Origin: HGM05232 sp036661515
Lineage (GTDB): Bacteria > Bacteroidota > Bacteroidia > Bacteroidales > Muribaculaceae
Assembly: GCA_036661515.1 (NCBI GenBank)
Contig: JAVWYO010000072.1
Location: forward strand, 1 to 10,030
Direction: 5' to 3'
DNA: 10,030 bases
Shown piece by piece: positions 1-7,787 of the stretch. The translations under genes and the position numbers were made by a program. How positions within the stretch are numbered: the stretch's first letter is position 1; the number at the start of each line of letters is the position of its first letter. The notes beneath the pieces are model-generated. The model searched no databases and was not told where the DNA came from. It saw nothing but the letters and a program-made list of their open reading frames with translations.

Positions 1-1826
1 AAAGATGTACCATCATTACGAGGAACTTTTATTCTATTAATTCTAAAGGAATTACTAAAAGCATTTTGAGGATTCATTTCAACCACGCCATTAGAAGTAC
101 CCATCCATAATTTTCCATTGTTATCCTCAGCAAAACAATGAATATATTTCCATTCATATATTTTTTCATCTTGATCTATCAACGATGAAAATGTTTTTAT
201 GACATCATCACTACTAACTCCAAGAGTTCCATTATCATCAAGAATTGTCAATACCGAACTGTAAGTACCCTCAGTCATTATTTTCAAATCATTCTTTTTG
301 GTAATGGTAAAGTGCATTTTTTTGTTAGCATCAAATCCTGGCACAGGAGGAGTAACCCAATCAGAAGGGGATAATGAGGCTTGAGACTGCTTGGCGCGAG
401 GAAGAACCATTACCGCCTTATCTTTACCTTCGGCTTGAATGAGCCACAAATTATTATTTTTATCAAATTGTAATGAAGGTACACAGCAATACCATAATTG
501 CTTCATAGGACTATTAGTCCAGTCATATTTAGCAATTACTTTATTATCCTTAATTTTATAAACTCCCTCAAACCAAGTTCCTACATAATATGTGGAAGGG
601 TCTTCGGGGTCAAATATAGGCTGATAAGGGTCATCAAGAATATTCTTATTATTATTATTAGTATTGATAGTTGGTGCTGATGCAGGTGTAATATCAGTCC
701 AAAAAGAGCCATCATAGGTGTTTATAGTTGCGGGAACACCATATTCCGCAATAAATTCGTTACTGCCTATATTCATAACATATAACTTGCTTTGCGCATT
801 ATTATATATAACATTATAAGGTAGTTTCACTGTCGATGAATTTGGCTTAAAATAGTCTTTAAGAACTGTTTCATTACCCTTATCCATCTTAATTTTTTTC
901 AATCCTTTTGCATCAATAGCCCACATTTCACTATTTCCTAAATAAGCCGATATAAACGATTTTTGTAAGCCTTCGGGTAAGGTCACTTTTTCAATCTCTT
1001 TACCATCGGCATCAAATATTATATAAAATGAAGGAACGGTACTTGTAGCTTTTGATTGTATTATGAAACCCGTCTTTATAGGCTGGCATATAGGTGCATT
1101 TCCATCAACTACACCAGATAATGTTAGCGTTTTATCCTCTTTAATAACCGCTTTCAATAGCCAGTCGGCATCATAGAAAAAGGAATTATTATTTATTGGA
1201 ATTAATCGTAAAACAGAATGATTAATATTAGTTGGCGTAAAAGACTCCATCGAATTGTGTATTTTATTCAATTCACTGATATACACATTCTTTTCATTAC
1301 TTATCAAAAGATTATCGCCAACCACTGCAATTGAATTAATATTTTTGTAATATAATTGAGATTCAGCAACTTCATGCTTTTCTTCATTTACAATAACATA
1401 CCCAAATTCAGTAGCAATATATACTCTATTTTTATTGAAATTAATATCATTAATCCCCTTTGACGAAGTGAGTATAACATCTTTAATATCAGGTAAATTT
1501 ACAACTTTACCATCATTATATAGGAAGTCAATATTAGAATTAGCATACGTTATTACAAGATATTTTTTCTCATAATTGTAATAAATATTTTTTATAAGAA
1601 TATCAGATAGTTTATTACGCTTATTAAAACTTTCGTTTTCATCTTTTTCTTTATCGTAGACATATAAAGATTTATCAACGAGATAATACACTTTATCTTG
1701 AGTGTCTATTATATTTGTAATTACATTTCCAAATATTGAATGTATTTTCCAATCACCTACACCAAATTGTGCTTTGCACATAAATGGTAGTAATAAAAGA
1801 ATAAAAAAGACTATTTTCTTAACCAT
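1..1826 (-). CDS. porZ: PorZ-like type IX secretion system beta-propeller protein (partial, 3' end missing)
   Basis: The reading frame is open from the ATG at 1826 to the left edge, giving 608 residues without a stop; the C-terminal part lies outside the window. Residues 1-19 look like a signal peptide: two lysines, a hydrophobic run, then CKA before Q20. The mature N-terminus (GDWKIHS) and the LVITYANSNIDFL stretch resemble the first propeller of PorZ. Around 398-415 is the DPYQPIFDPEDP...YVGTWFEG pattern typical of the family. Residues 573-583 (LWMGTSNGVVE) form a propeller-blade motif, and the last residues (VPRNDGTS) match a characteristic PorZ segment. In Porphyromonas gingivalis, PorZ is a surface component of the T9SS attachment complex that helps the sortase PorU anchor cargo through A-LPS. 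The missing part should hold the final blades and a T9SS C-terminal signal. An unrelated two-component-regulator-type propeller protein is the main alternative. The gene lies 91 bases downstream of rdgB on the same strand. Confidence 0.82.
   Translation of the reverse strand, partial: MVKKIVFFILLLLPFMCKAQFGVGDWKIHSIFGNVITNIIDTQDKVYYLVDKSLYVYDKEKDENESFNKRNKLSDILIKNIYYNYEKKYLVITYANSNIDFLYNDGKVVNLPDIKDVILTSSKGINDINFNKNRVYIATEFGYVIVNEEKHEVAESQLYYKNINSIAVVGDNLLISNEKNVYISELNKIHNSMESFTPTNINHSVLRLIPINNNSFFYDADWLLKAVIKEDKTLTLSGVVDGNAPICQPIKTGFIIQSKATSTVPSFYIIFDADGKEIEKVTLPEGLQKSFISAYLGNSEMWAIDAKGLKKIKMDKGNETVLKDYFKPNSSTVKLPYNVIYNNAQSKLYVMNIGSNEFIAEYGVPATINTYDGSFWTDITPASAPTINTNNNNKNILDDPYQPIFDPEDPSTYYVGTWFEGVYKIKDNKVIAKYDWTNSPMKQLWYCCVPSLQFDKNNNLWLIQAEGKDKAVMVLPRAKQSQASLSPSDWVTPPVPGFDANKKMHFTITKKNDLKIMTEGTYSSVLTILDDNGTLGVSSDDVIKTFSSLIDQDEKIYEWKYIHCFAEDNNGKLWMGTSNGVVEMNPQNAFSNSFRINRIKVPRNDGTS
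646..660. repeat. (TTA)5 trinucleotide microsatellite inside porZ
   Basis: Five perfect TTA units lie in the porZ frame. On the coding strand they supply the four consecutive asparagines at residues 390-393, in an Asn-rich linker just before the DPYQPIFDPEDP segment. Because the unit is three bases, a change in copy number would alter linker length without a frameshift. This is probably neutral low-complexity sequence. Confidence 0.6.
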
Positions 1827-1854
1827 ATTATATTTCTACGTTTTTCTATTTTGT

Positions 1855-1875
1855 GTTATATATAACGTTGCGCAA
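1855..1875. promoter_or_regulatory. Two adjacent palindromes upstream of porZ
   Basis: The 91-base gap between rdgB and porZ (1827-1917) contains a perfect 12-bp palindrome, GTTATATATAAC, at 1855-1866. One base further on is a perfect 8-bp palindrome, TTGCGCAA, at 1868-1875. They lie 29-49 bases before the porZ start codon. They could be an operator or a weak hairpin between the two genes. No good TAnnTTTG promoter element is visible in the gap. The call rests only on symmetry, and AT-rich DNA makes short palindromes common. Confidence 0.25.
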
Positions 1876-1917
1876 TATATAATAATTGTGTGATAATAAA
1901 AAACTTATACCCTAATA

Positions 1918-2499
1918 TTATATATTTTGCAAGTAATTAATAAGTTTTTGTGTTGCTAAGCCTCGATGACTTATTTTATTTTTTTCTTCACTGTTCATTT
2001 CGGCAAATGTTTTATTAAAGCCTTTAGGTACAAAAATAGGATCGTAACCAAACCCGTCTATGCCTCGTTTTTCTTTTATAATAGTTCCTTCTACAATACC
2101 CTCAAAGTATTTTATATCATTGCCAATTATTAAAGCAAAAATTGTGCGAAAACGTGCTGAGAAATCTTCACAATTGTCCATGAGCTTAAGAACCTTGTTT
2201 ATATTGTTTTCTGCAATGCAATCTTCACCTGCATAGCGTGCTGAATATACTCCTGGCTCATTATTTAAAGCTGATATTTCAAGCCCAGTATCATCGGCAA
2301 AACAATCATAACCATATATATCTTTAATGTGGCGTGCCTTTATCAAAGCATTACCCTCTAAAGAATTAGCTGTTTCGGGTATTTCTTCATTACAATTAAT
2401 ATCCTTTAAACTAAGAATATTAAAACTATCCCCTACTATTTCGCGCAGTTCTTTTAATTTATGTTCATTATTTGTAGCAAAAACTATATACTTAATCAT
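1918..2499 (-). CDS. rdgB: XTP/dITP diphosphatase (RdgB/HAM1 family)
   Basis: This cytosolic house-cleaning enzyme hydrolyses non-canonical purine nucleoside triphosphates (dITP, ITP, XTP) to the monophosphate and pyrophosphate, keeping deaminated bases out of DNA and RNA. At 193 residues it has the normal family length. The signatures are in order: FATNNEHK at 7-14 (nucleotide and phosphate binding), FADDTGLE at 67-74 with the conserved acidic pair D69/D70, PGVYSARYAGED at 82-93, GFGYDPIF at 149-156, and EKNKISHRG at 172-180. The start codon is 6 bases after the leuS stop, so the two are surely co-transcribed and probably translationally coupled. No Shine-Dalgarno sequence is seen, as is usual in Bacteroidota. 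The gene ends normally with TAA, and no frame damage is visible. Confidence 0.96.
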   Translation of the reverse strand: MIKYIVFATNNEHKLKELREIVGDSFNILSLKDINCNEEIPETANSLEGNALIKARHIKDIYGYDCFADDTGLEISALNNEPGVYSARYAGEDCIAENNINKVLKLMDNCEDFSARFRTIFALIIGNDIKYFEGIVEGTIIKEKRGIDGFGYDPIFVPKGFNKTFAEMNSEEKNKISHRGLATQKLINYLQNI

Positions 2500-2505
2500 A
2501 TTCTA

Positions 2506-5277
2506 TTAGATAACAATGTTCACAATTTTATTAGGAACAACAATAATTTTTTTAGGGGTCTTTCCTTCAATCCATTTTGCAGTTGCGGGATTAGAAAGTG
2601 CTAATTTTTCTACTTCTTCTTTAGATGTTGTAGCATCAACTTCAATACTAAATCGAGCCTTTCCATTGAAAGATACTGCATAAGAAACGACGTTTTCTTT
2701 TAAATATTCTTCATTGCATATAGGCCATGTTGCATCACAAATTGTTGTATCATGCCCAGTTAAGTGCCATAATTCTTCAGTAATGTGTGGTGCAAATGGA
2801 GCAAGAAGAATAAGAATTTGATCTAAAATTTCTTTATTAGAGCATTTCAATGTCGTTAATTCGTTTATACAAATCATAAATGCACTAATTGATGTATTAT
2901 ATGAAAAGTTTTCTATATCCCAAGTTACTTTTTTGATTAGCTTATGGAGTGATTTAAGAGCTTCTGCTGAAGGGGTGCCCTCTTTAACCAGTAATACATC
3001 ATCTTTGTAGAATAAGTTCCACAATTTCTTTAGAAATCGGTTTACGCCGTCAATACCATTAGTGTCCCAAGGCTTACTTTGTTCAAGCGGTCCTAAAAAC
3101 ATTTCATAAAGACGTAGCGTGTCGGCACCATAATTTTCAACAATATCATCAGGATTAACCACATTGAACATTGATTTTGACATTTTTTCAACTGCCCAAC
3201 CACACACATACTTTCCATCTTCAAGTATAAACTGAGCATCATTAAACTCAGGCCTCCACTGTATAAATTTTTCAGTATCAAGAATATCATTACTTACAAT
3301 ATTCACATCAACATGAATAGGAGTTACATCATAATTATTTTTCAAATTAAGAGAAACAAATGTGTTAGAGTCTTTAATACGATACACAAAATTTGAACGA
3401 CCTTGTATCATTCCTTGATTAATGAGTTTCTTGAATGGCTCATTTTCACATATATATCCTAAATCAAATAAGAATTTATTCCAAAAGCGACTATATATTA
3501 AATGACCTGTTGCATGTTCGGTACCACCAATATAAAGATCTACATTACGCCAATATTCATTGCTTTCTTTAGATACGAGTGCTGATTTATTGCGAGGATC
3601 CATGTAACGTAAATAATAGGCCGAAGATCCAGCAAAACCAGGCATCGTGCACATTTCAAGAGGACGACCGTTAGGAGCAGTCCAATTTTTGGCACGTCCG
3701 AGTGGAGGCTCACCATTCTCAGTAGGAAGAAATTTATCTACTTCGGGAAGTACAAGAGGTAAATATTTTTCATCAAGTACTTGTGGCTTATTATCTTCAT
3801 CATAATATATAGGAAATGGCTCTCCCCAATAACGTTGACGACTAAAAATAGCATCGCGAAGACGATAATTAATTTTTACTTTTCCAATATTTTTATCTTC
3901 AATAAATTTCTTGGTTTTAGCAATAGCTTCTTTTACTTCAAGACCATTAAGATCTAAATCTTCACCTTTAGAATTAATAATTATACCTTCTTTAGCATCA
4001 AAACTTGCAATGCTTACATCGCAACCTTCAATAAGCGGAATAATAGGAAGATTAAAATGTTTAGCAAAAGCGAAGTCACGGCTATCATGAGCAGGAACAG
4101 CCATAATGGCACCCGTTCCATATCCAGCAAGCACATAATCACTTATCCAAATAGGTATTTGCTTACCTGTTAGAGGGTTTATCGCATAAGAACCAGTGAA
4201 TACACCTGATACTTTTTTATCAATCATGCGTTCTCTTTCGGTCTTATGTTTTGTATTTGCTATATATTCTTGTACAGCATTTTTCTGTTCATCAGTAATA
4301 AGTTTTTCAACATAGCAACTTTCGGGTGCGAGTACCATGAATGTTACTCCAAAAATAGTATCGGCACGTGTAGTAAAAATAATAAGGTCAAAATCTTTAT
4401 TATCCACCTTAAATTTCATTTCAGCACCTTCAGAATAACCAATCCAATTACGCTGAGTTTCTTTTAGAGAATCAGTCCAATCAACATTATTTAATCCTTC
4501 GAGTAAACGACCAGCATAGGCCGAAACTCTTAGACACCATTGATACATTACTTTTTGAATAACTGGGTATCCTCCTCTCACTGAAACTCCTTCACTTACT
4601 TCGTCATTAGCAAGCACAGTTCCAAGTTTAGGACACCAATTAACCATTGTGTTACCGAGATAAGCAATGCGGAAATTCATTAATGCACAATATTTTTCTT
4701 TTTTAGAAAGAGCATTCCATTGTTCAGCAGTAAAATTAAATTCTACATTGGTTGCAACATTAGCATCTTTAGAACCAAATTTTTCAAAATGTAATTCAAG
4801 TTCATCAATAGATCTTGCTTTATTTAATTTAGTATTGAAATAGCTTTTAAACATTTTAATAAATGTCCATTGAGTCCATTTATAATATTCAGGATCACAA
4901 GTTCTTATTTCACGGCTCCAATCAAAACTAAAACCTATTTTATCGAGTTGTTCACGATAACGATTAATATTTGTAACGGTTGTAATTTCGGGGTGTTGAC
5001 CAGTCTGTATAGCATATTGTTCAGCAGGTAAACCATAGGCATCATATCCCATAGGGTGCAAAACATTAAAACCTTGAAGTCTTTTATATCGGGTATATAT
5101 ATCCGAAGCTATATATCCAAGAGGGTGTCCCACATGTAATCCAGCACCAGAAGGATAAGGAAACATATCCAATACATAAAATTTAGGTCTTTTACTATCT
5201 ATATCCGTTTTATAAATATTATTTTCTTTCCAAAATTTTTGCCAACGTTTTTCTATATTTTTAAAATTATATTCCAT
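2506..5277 (-). CDS. leuS: Leucyl-tRNA synthetase
   Basis: This class I aminoacyl-tRNA synthetase charges tRNA-Leu with leucine in the cytoplasm. The 923 residues exceed the roughly 860 of E. coli LeuS; long forms are usual in Bacteroidota, and the extra sequence seems to lie around residues 125-200, before the CP1 region. The HIGH-type motif is HVGH at 48-51, after FPYPSGAGL. The CP1 editing domain shows the threonine-rich TTRADTIFG at 302-310 and GTGAIMAVPAHDSRD, with the conserved editing aspartate at 398. The KMSKS loop is exact at 698-702, but continues MFNVVNPDD rather than the common KGNVVNPDD. An anticodon-binding region (LAPFAPHITEELW) and a C-terminal domain follow. The gene sits 24 bases downstream of nadA and 6 bases upstream of rdgB, in a likely operon. 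All key motifs are present, so I expect an active, editing-competent enzyme. Confidence 0.98.
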   Translation of the reverse strand: MEYNFKNIEKRWQKFWKENNIYKTDIDSKRPKFYVLDMFPYPSGAGLHVGHPLGYIASDIYTRYKRLQGFNVLHPMGYDAYGLPAEQYAIQTGQHPEITTVTNINRYREQLDKIGFSFDWSREIRTCDPEYYKWTQWTFIKMFKSYFNTKLNKARSIDELELHFEKFGSKDANVATNVEFNFTAEQWNALSKKEKYCALMNFRIAYLGNTMVNWCPKLGTVLANDEVSEGVSVRGGYPVIQKVMYQWCLRVSAYAGRLLEGLNNVDWTDSLKETQRNWIGYSEGAEMKFKVDNKDFDLIIFTTRADTIFGVTFMVLAPESCYVEKLITDEQKNAVQEYIANTKHKTERERMIDKKVSGVFTGSYAINPLTGKQIPIWISDYVLAGYGTGAIMAVPAHDSRDFAFAKHFNLPIIPLIEGCDVSIASFDAKEGIIINSKGEDLDLNGLEVKEAIAKTKKFIEDKNIGKVKINYRLRDAIFSRQRYWGEPFPIYYDEDNKPQVLDEKYLPLVLPEVDKFLPTENGEPPLGRAKNWTAPNGRPLEMCTMPGFAGSSAYYLRYMDPRNKSALVSKESNEYWRNVDLYIGGTEHATGHLIYSRFWNKFLFDLGYICENEPFKKLINQGMIQGRSNFVYRIKDSNTFVSLNLKNNYDVTPIHVDVNIVSNDILDTEKFIQWRPEFNDAQFILEDGKYVCGWAVEKMSKSMFNVVNPDDIVENYGADTLRLYEMFLGPLEQSKPWDTNGIDGVNRFLKKLWNLFYKDDVLLVKEGTPSAEALKSLHKLIKKVTWDIENFSYNTSISAFMICINELTTLKCSNKEILDQILILLAPFAPHITEELWHLTGHDTTICDATWPICNEEYLKENVVSYAVSFNGKARFSIEVDATTSKEEVEKLALSNPATAKWIEGKTPKKIIVVPNKIVNIVI

Positions 5278-5301
5278 AACAATATTATATCTATATGTTT
5301 C

Positions 5302-6294
5302 TTATTTTTTAATTAATCCAAGTTTTTCTGAAATTTCAAGCATTCTTTCAATAGGCTTAATTGCTTTATTAGCAATTTCTATATCAACATTAACTTCTGG
5401 GAGCTCATATTTCAAACAATTATATAATTTTTCCAGAGTATTTAATTTCATAAAATTACATTCATTGCAGGCACATGTTCCATCTTCGGGCGGAGCTGGA
5501 ATAAAAGTTTTATTAGCACATTTTTTTTTCATTTCATGAATAATACCACTCTCTGTAGCAACAATAAATTTATTACATTTACTTTCAATTGCAAAATTAA
5601 GCAGAGCTTGGGTAGAACCAACTTTATCAGCTACTATTAAAAGTGAATTTTTACATTCAGGGTGAGCAAGAATAAGAGCATCTTTATTTTCTTCTTTTAA
5701 TTTTAATATTTTTTCTAAAGAAAATTGCTCATGTACATGGCATGCCCCATTCCATAAAACCATATTTCGTCCAGTAATACTATTTATATAGTTACCGAGA
5801 TTGCGATCGGGACCAAATATTATTTTTTCATTAACAGGAAAGCTATCAACTATTTGTTTTGCATTAGTAGACGTAACTACAACATCGGTATATGCTTTAA
5901 TAGCTGCACTCGTATTTACGTAACTAATTACTGTGTGATTAGGATATAATTTAAGAAACTCAGAAAATTCATCAACAGGACAACTATCAGCAAGACTACA
6001 ACCAGCATTGACATCGGGACAAAGAACTATTTTATCGGGACAAAGAATTTTAGCTGTTTCAGCCATAAAATGCACACCGCAAAGAATAATAATTTTAGCA
6101 TCAGTTTTCTTAGCAAATTGAGCAAGTGCTAAACTATCACCAATATTATCGGCAATATCTTGTATTTCTCCTCTTTGATAATAGTGAGCAAGAATTACAG
6201 CATCTTTCTCCTTTTTCATTCGTAGTATTTCATCTTTTATGATGACATCACTACTTATAGGAGCATTTACATATCCGTTATTCACAACAATCAT
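5302..6294 (-). CDS. nadA: Quinolinate synthase NadA
   Basis: NadA is a [4Fe-4S] enzyme that condenses iminoaspartate (from NadB) with dihydroxyacetone phosphate to give quinolinate in de novo NAD synthesis. It has 330 residues. AHYYQRGEIQDIAD at 36-49 and GDSLALAQ at 52-59 are typical N-terminal signatures. The three expected cluster cysteines are C99 (AGCSLADSCP), C184 (WNGACHVHEQF) and C279 at the end of TCACNECNFM. C274 and C276 give a slightly shortened version of the CxxCxxC motif of E. coli NadA. NTSAAIKA at 127-134 and the HPE at 211-213 are also conserved. The chosen ATG gives about 25 residues before the conserved core; the internal Met26 is an alternative but less likely start. nadA is the first gene of the leftward group and faces a 521-base divergent gap. 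nadB and nadC are not in this window, so the pathway is dispersed. Confidence 0.97.
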   Translation of the reverse strand: MIVVNNGYVNAPISSDVIIKDEILRMKKEKDAVILAHYYQRGEIQDIADNIGDSLALAQFAKKTDAKIIILCGVHFMAETAKILCPDKIVLCPDVNAGCSLADSCPVDEFSEFLKLYPNHTVISYVNTSAAIKAYTDVVVTSTNAKQIVDSFPVNEKIIFGPDRNLGNYINSITGRNMVLWNGACHVHEQFSLEKILKLKEENKDALILAHPECKNSLLIVADKVGSTQALLNFAIESKCNKFIVATESGIIHEMKKKCANKTFIPAPPEDGTCACNECNFMKLNTLEKLYNCLKYELPEVNVDIEIANKAIKPIERMLEISEKLGLIKK

Positions 6295-6352
6295 ATATTA
6301 TATATTCTTTCTTTTTTAATTAAAAACTCTTCTTCTTATGTTTATTATAGCG

Positions 6353-6692
6353 TGTTGATAACAGTAATAACTTTTTATTAATATACTTGTGTAATAACTT
6401 ATAGAATAATAAAATCAGTTTATTAATAGGTTATACACAATCTTAGTATATGATTAATAGCTAATTATAAATGTTATTGACATGTTGTTAATAACCGACA
6501 AAGTTAATAAAATCTTAGCGTATTGCCTATTAATAAGTATATAAAACCTTGTTGAAAATGATAGACAAAGTTCTTGCTAACTAAATTGGTTTCTATTTTA
6601 TTTGTTATATACACATCTATCTCATTTAATTCAAAATTATTTGTTTGTTTTTTGCTAAATTGTTTTCATCAGATATTAACAGGTTATGAACA
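6353..6692. promoter_or_regulatory. Cluster of DnaA-box-like 9-mers
   Basis: The consensus TTATNCACA is matched exactly by TTATACACA at 6431-6439 on the plus strand. One-mismatch versions are ATATACACA at 6607-6615 and TTATGAACA at 6684-6692 on the plus strand. On the minus strand they are TTATCAACA at 6353-6361 and TTATTAACA at 6486-6494. Both plus-strand boxes at 6431 and 6684 are preceded by AGG, extending the shared word to AGGTTAT. Five sites in 340 bases is more than expected at random, but low-GC DNA inflates such counts and only one is exact. Confidence 0.35.
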
Positions 6693-6707
6693 TGTTATTG
6701 ATAAGGT

Positions 6708-6754
6708 AATATTAGCTAAGCTACTTGCATATATTGATATATTTAGCTAATATT
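6708..6754. repeat. Perfect 12-bp inverted repeat upstream of manA
   Basis: AATATTAGCTAA at 6708-6719 is exactly complementary to TTAGCTAATATT at 6743-6754, with a 23-base spacer. Each arm contains the palindrome TTAGCTAA. The element ends 61 bases before the manA start codon, a sensible place for an operator or a hairpin in a leader. No T-tract follows, so it does not look like an intrinsic terminator. Confidence 0.5.
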
Positions 6755-6760
6755 GCATAT
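6725..6760. repeat. TTGCATAT direct repeat overlapping the inverted repeat
   Basis: TTGCATAT occurs at 6725-6732 and again at 6753-6760, with start points 28 bases apart. The first copy lies in the spacer of the inverted repeat and the second begins in its last two bases. This arrangement could mark protein-binding sites on the same face of the helix, but it may be chance in AT-rich DNA. Confidence 0.35.
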
Positions 6761-6815
6761 AAGTTACTGATGCTTTAATCTGTTAATAGTGTAAATTAAT
6801 CAATCATAAATAATT

Positions 6816-7787
6816 ATGTATATATTGCAATTCAAACCCATTTTGAAAAATCTCCTATGGGGAGGTGAAAAAATAATACCATATAAGCAAATTAAATCTG
6901 ATTTGCATCAGGTAGGTGAAAGTTGGGAAATATCAGGAGTAAAAGATGACGAATCTATTGTAGCAAATGGGGAATATGAGGGACTAACTCTTTCTGAATT
7001 AATATCTAAGCATGGTTCTGAATTGGTAGGAAAATTAAATTATGCTCGTTTTGGAAATGAATTTCCGTTACTTATAAAATTTATTGATGCCCGACAAGAT
7101 TTATCGATACAGGTACATCCTAATGATGATTTAGCAAAAATGCGTCATAATTCAAATGGTAAAACAGAAATGTGGTATGTTATAGAAGCTGATAATGGAG
7201 CCAAACTTAGGCCAGGATTTTCATGTGCTATATCTCCACAACAATATGAGGAAGAGGTAAAAAATAATAGCATAACGAATGTATTGAAGGAATATAAAAT
7301 AAATTCTGGAGATGTGTTTTTCCTGCCAGCTGGACGTATTCATAGTATAGGAGCCGGATCTTTTATAGCAGAAATTCAGCAGACCTCTAATATAACTTAT
7401 CGTATATATGACTTTAATCGTTGTGATGCTAATGGTCAATGTAGAGAGTTACATATCGATTTATCAAAAGATGCTATTGATTATCGAATAGAATCAGATT
7501 ATCGTACTCATTATGATATGGCTTTAGAGAAAGAAATAAAATTGGTTAGTTGTCCTTATTTTACAACATCTTTATACGATTTAAGCCAACCTACAACGTT
7601 AGATTATAGTGAGACAGATTCCTTTGTAGTAGTAATGTGTGTGGAAGGAAAAGGTGATATTGTTGATAAGAATGATAATATTATATCTATTCATCAGGGA
7701 GAGACTATCCTTGTACCAGCTTGTATGGATATACTACGTATATCTCCATCTCCGAGAATGAAAATACTTACAAGCTATATATTGTAA
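6816..7787 (+). CDS. manA: Mannose-6-phosphate isomerase, class I (type I PMI)
   Basis: This cytosolic zinc enzyme interconverts fructose-6-phosphate and mannose-6-phosphate, feeding GDP-mannose and GDP-fucose synthesis for surface glycans or letting mannose enter glycolysis. It has 323 residues, the short bacterial form. The zinc ligands of the cupin core are visible: Q99 and H101 in IQVHPND, E118 in KTEMWYV, and H176 in PAGRIHSIGAG. The active-site arginine is R196 in TYRIYDFNR. WGGEKI near the N-terminus and GESWEIS at 34-40 are further family signatures. The ATG at 6816 follows an A/T-rich, SD-less leader typical of Bacteroidota and starts the MYILQFKPIL core directly. Its TAA stop overlaps the start of the methyltransferase gene (TAATG), so the two form an operon. 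An inverted repeat lies 61 bases upstream. Confidence 0.96.
   Translation: MYILQFKPILKNLLWGGEKIIPYKQIKSDLHQVGESWEISGVKDDESIVANGEYEGLTLSELISKHGSELVGKLNYARFGNEFPLLIKFIDARQDLSIQVHPNDDLAKMRHNSNGKTEMWYVIEADNGAKLRPGFSCAISPQQYEEEVKNNSITNVLKEYKINSGDVFFLPAGRIHSIGAGSFIAEIQQTSNITYRIYDFNRCDANGQCRELHIDLSKDAIDYRIESDYRTHYDMALEKEIKLVSCPYFTTSLYDLSQPTTLDYSETDSFVVVMCVEGKGDIVDKNDNIISIHQGETILVPACMDILRISPSPRMKILTSYIL

Larger units (their letters stand above)
6295..6815. other. 521-base AT-rich divergent intergenic region (candidate oriC or double regulatory region)
   Basis: No credible gene or tRNA is found between divergent nadA and manA, and the region is unusually long for such a compact window. It is rich in GTTAATAAC-, GTTATTGA- and TTAATA-type words. 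Near-identical 15-mers occur at 6481-6495 and 6691-6705 (12 of 15 identical), and ATGTTATTGA occurs twice (6471-6480, 6692-6701). Promoters for both nadA and manA must lie here, but no convincing paired -33/-7 element was found. The mix of AT-richness, repeats and DnaA-box-like words would suit a replication origin, but the evidence is only suggestive. Confidence 0.4.

Noticed and set aside
498..680. Plus-strand open frames inside minus-strand genes (for example 498-680, 1702-1893, 2327-2509, 4246-4467, 8559-8921) and small minus-strand frames in leuS, manA and ispB
   Set aside because: They lie antisense or out of frame within well-supported genes, match no family I recognise, and have the composition expected of shadow frames.
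1770..1826. Lipoprotein signal (cysteine at residue 17) in the PorZ-like protein
   Set aside because: The residues before the cysteine (PFM) do not form a lipobox. Cleavage after CKA by signal peptidase I fits better, as expected for PorZ.
6499..6639. Minus-strand TAnnTTTG matches at 6499-6506 and 6632-6639 as nadA promoters
   Set aside because: Neither has a TTTG -33 partner at the right distance. They lie about 205 and 338 bases from the nadA start, and such 8-mers arise often by chance in this AT-rich DNA.
6295..6815. tRNA, riboswitch or small protein gene in the long intergenic gap
   Set aside because: No cloverleaf-like GC-rich arms, T-loop sequence or recognisable riboswitch core was seen, and no open frame of credible composition was found.
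7721..7786. Upstream ATG at 7721 as the start of the TrmH-family gene
   Set aside because: The extra 22 residues are encoded by the manA 3' end and resemble no TrmH N-terminus; the ATG at 7787 overlaps the manA stop and matches the family start.
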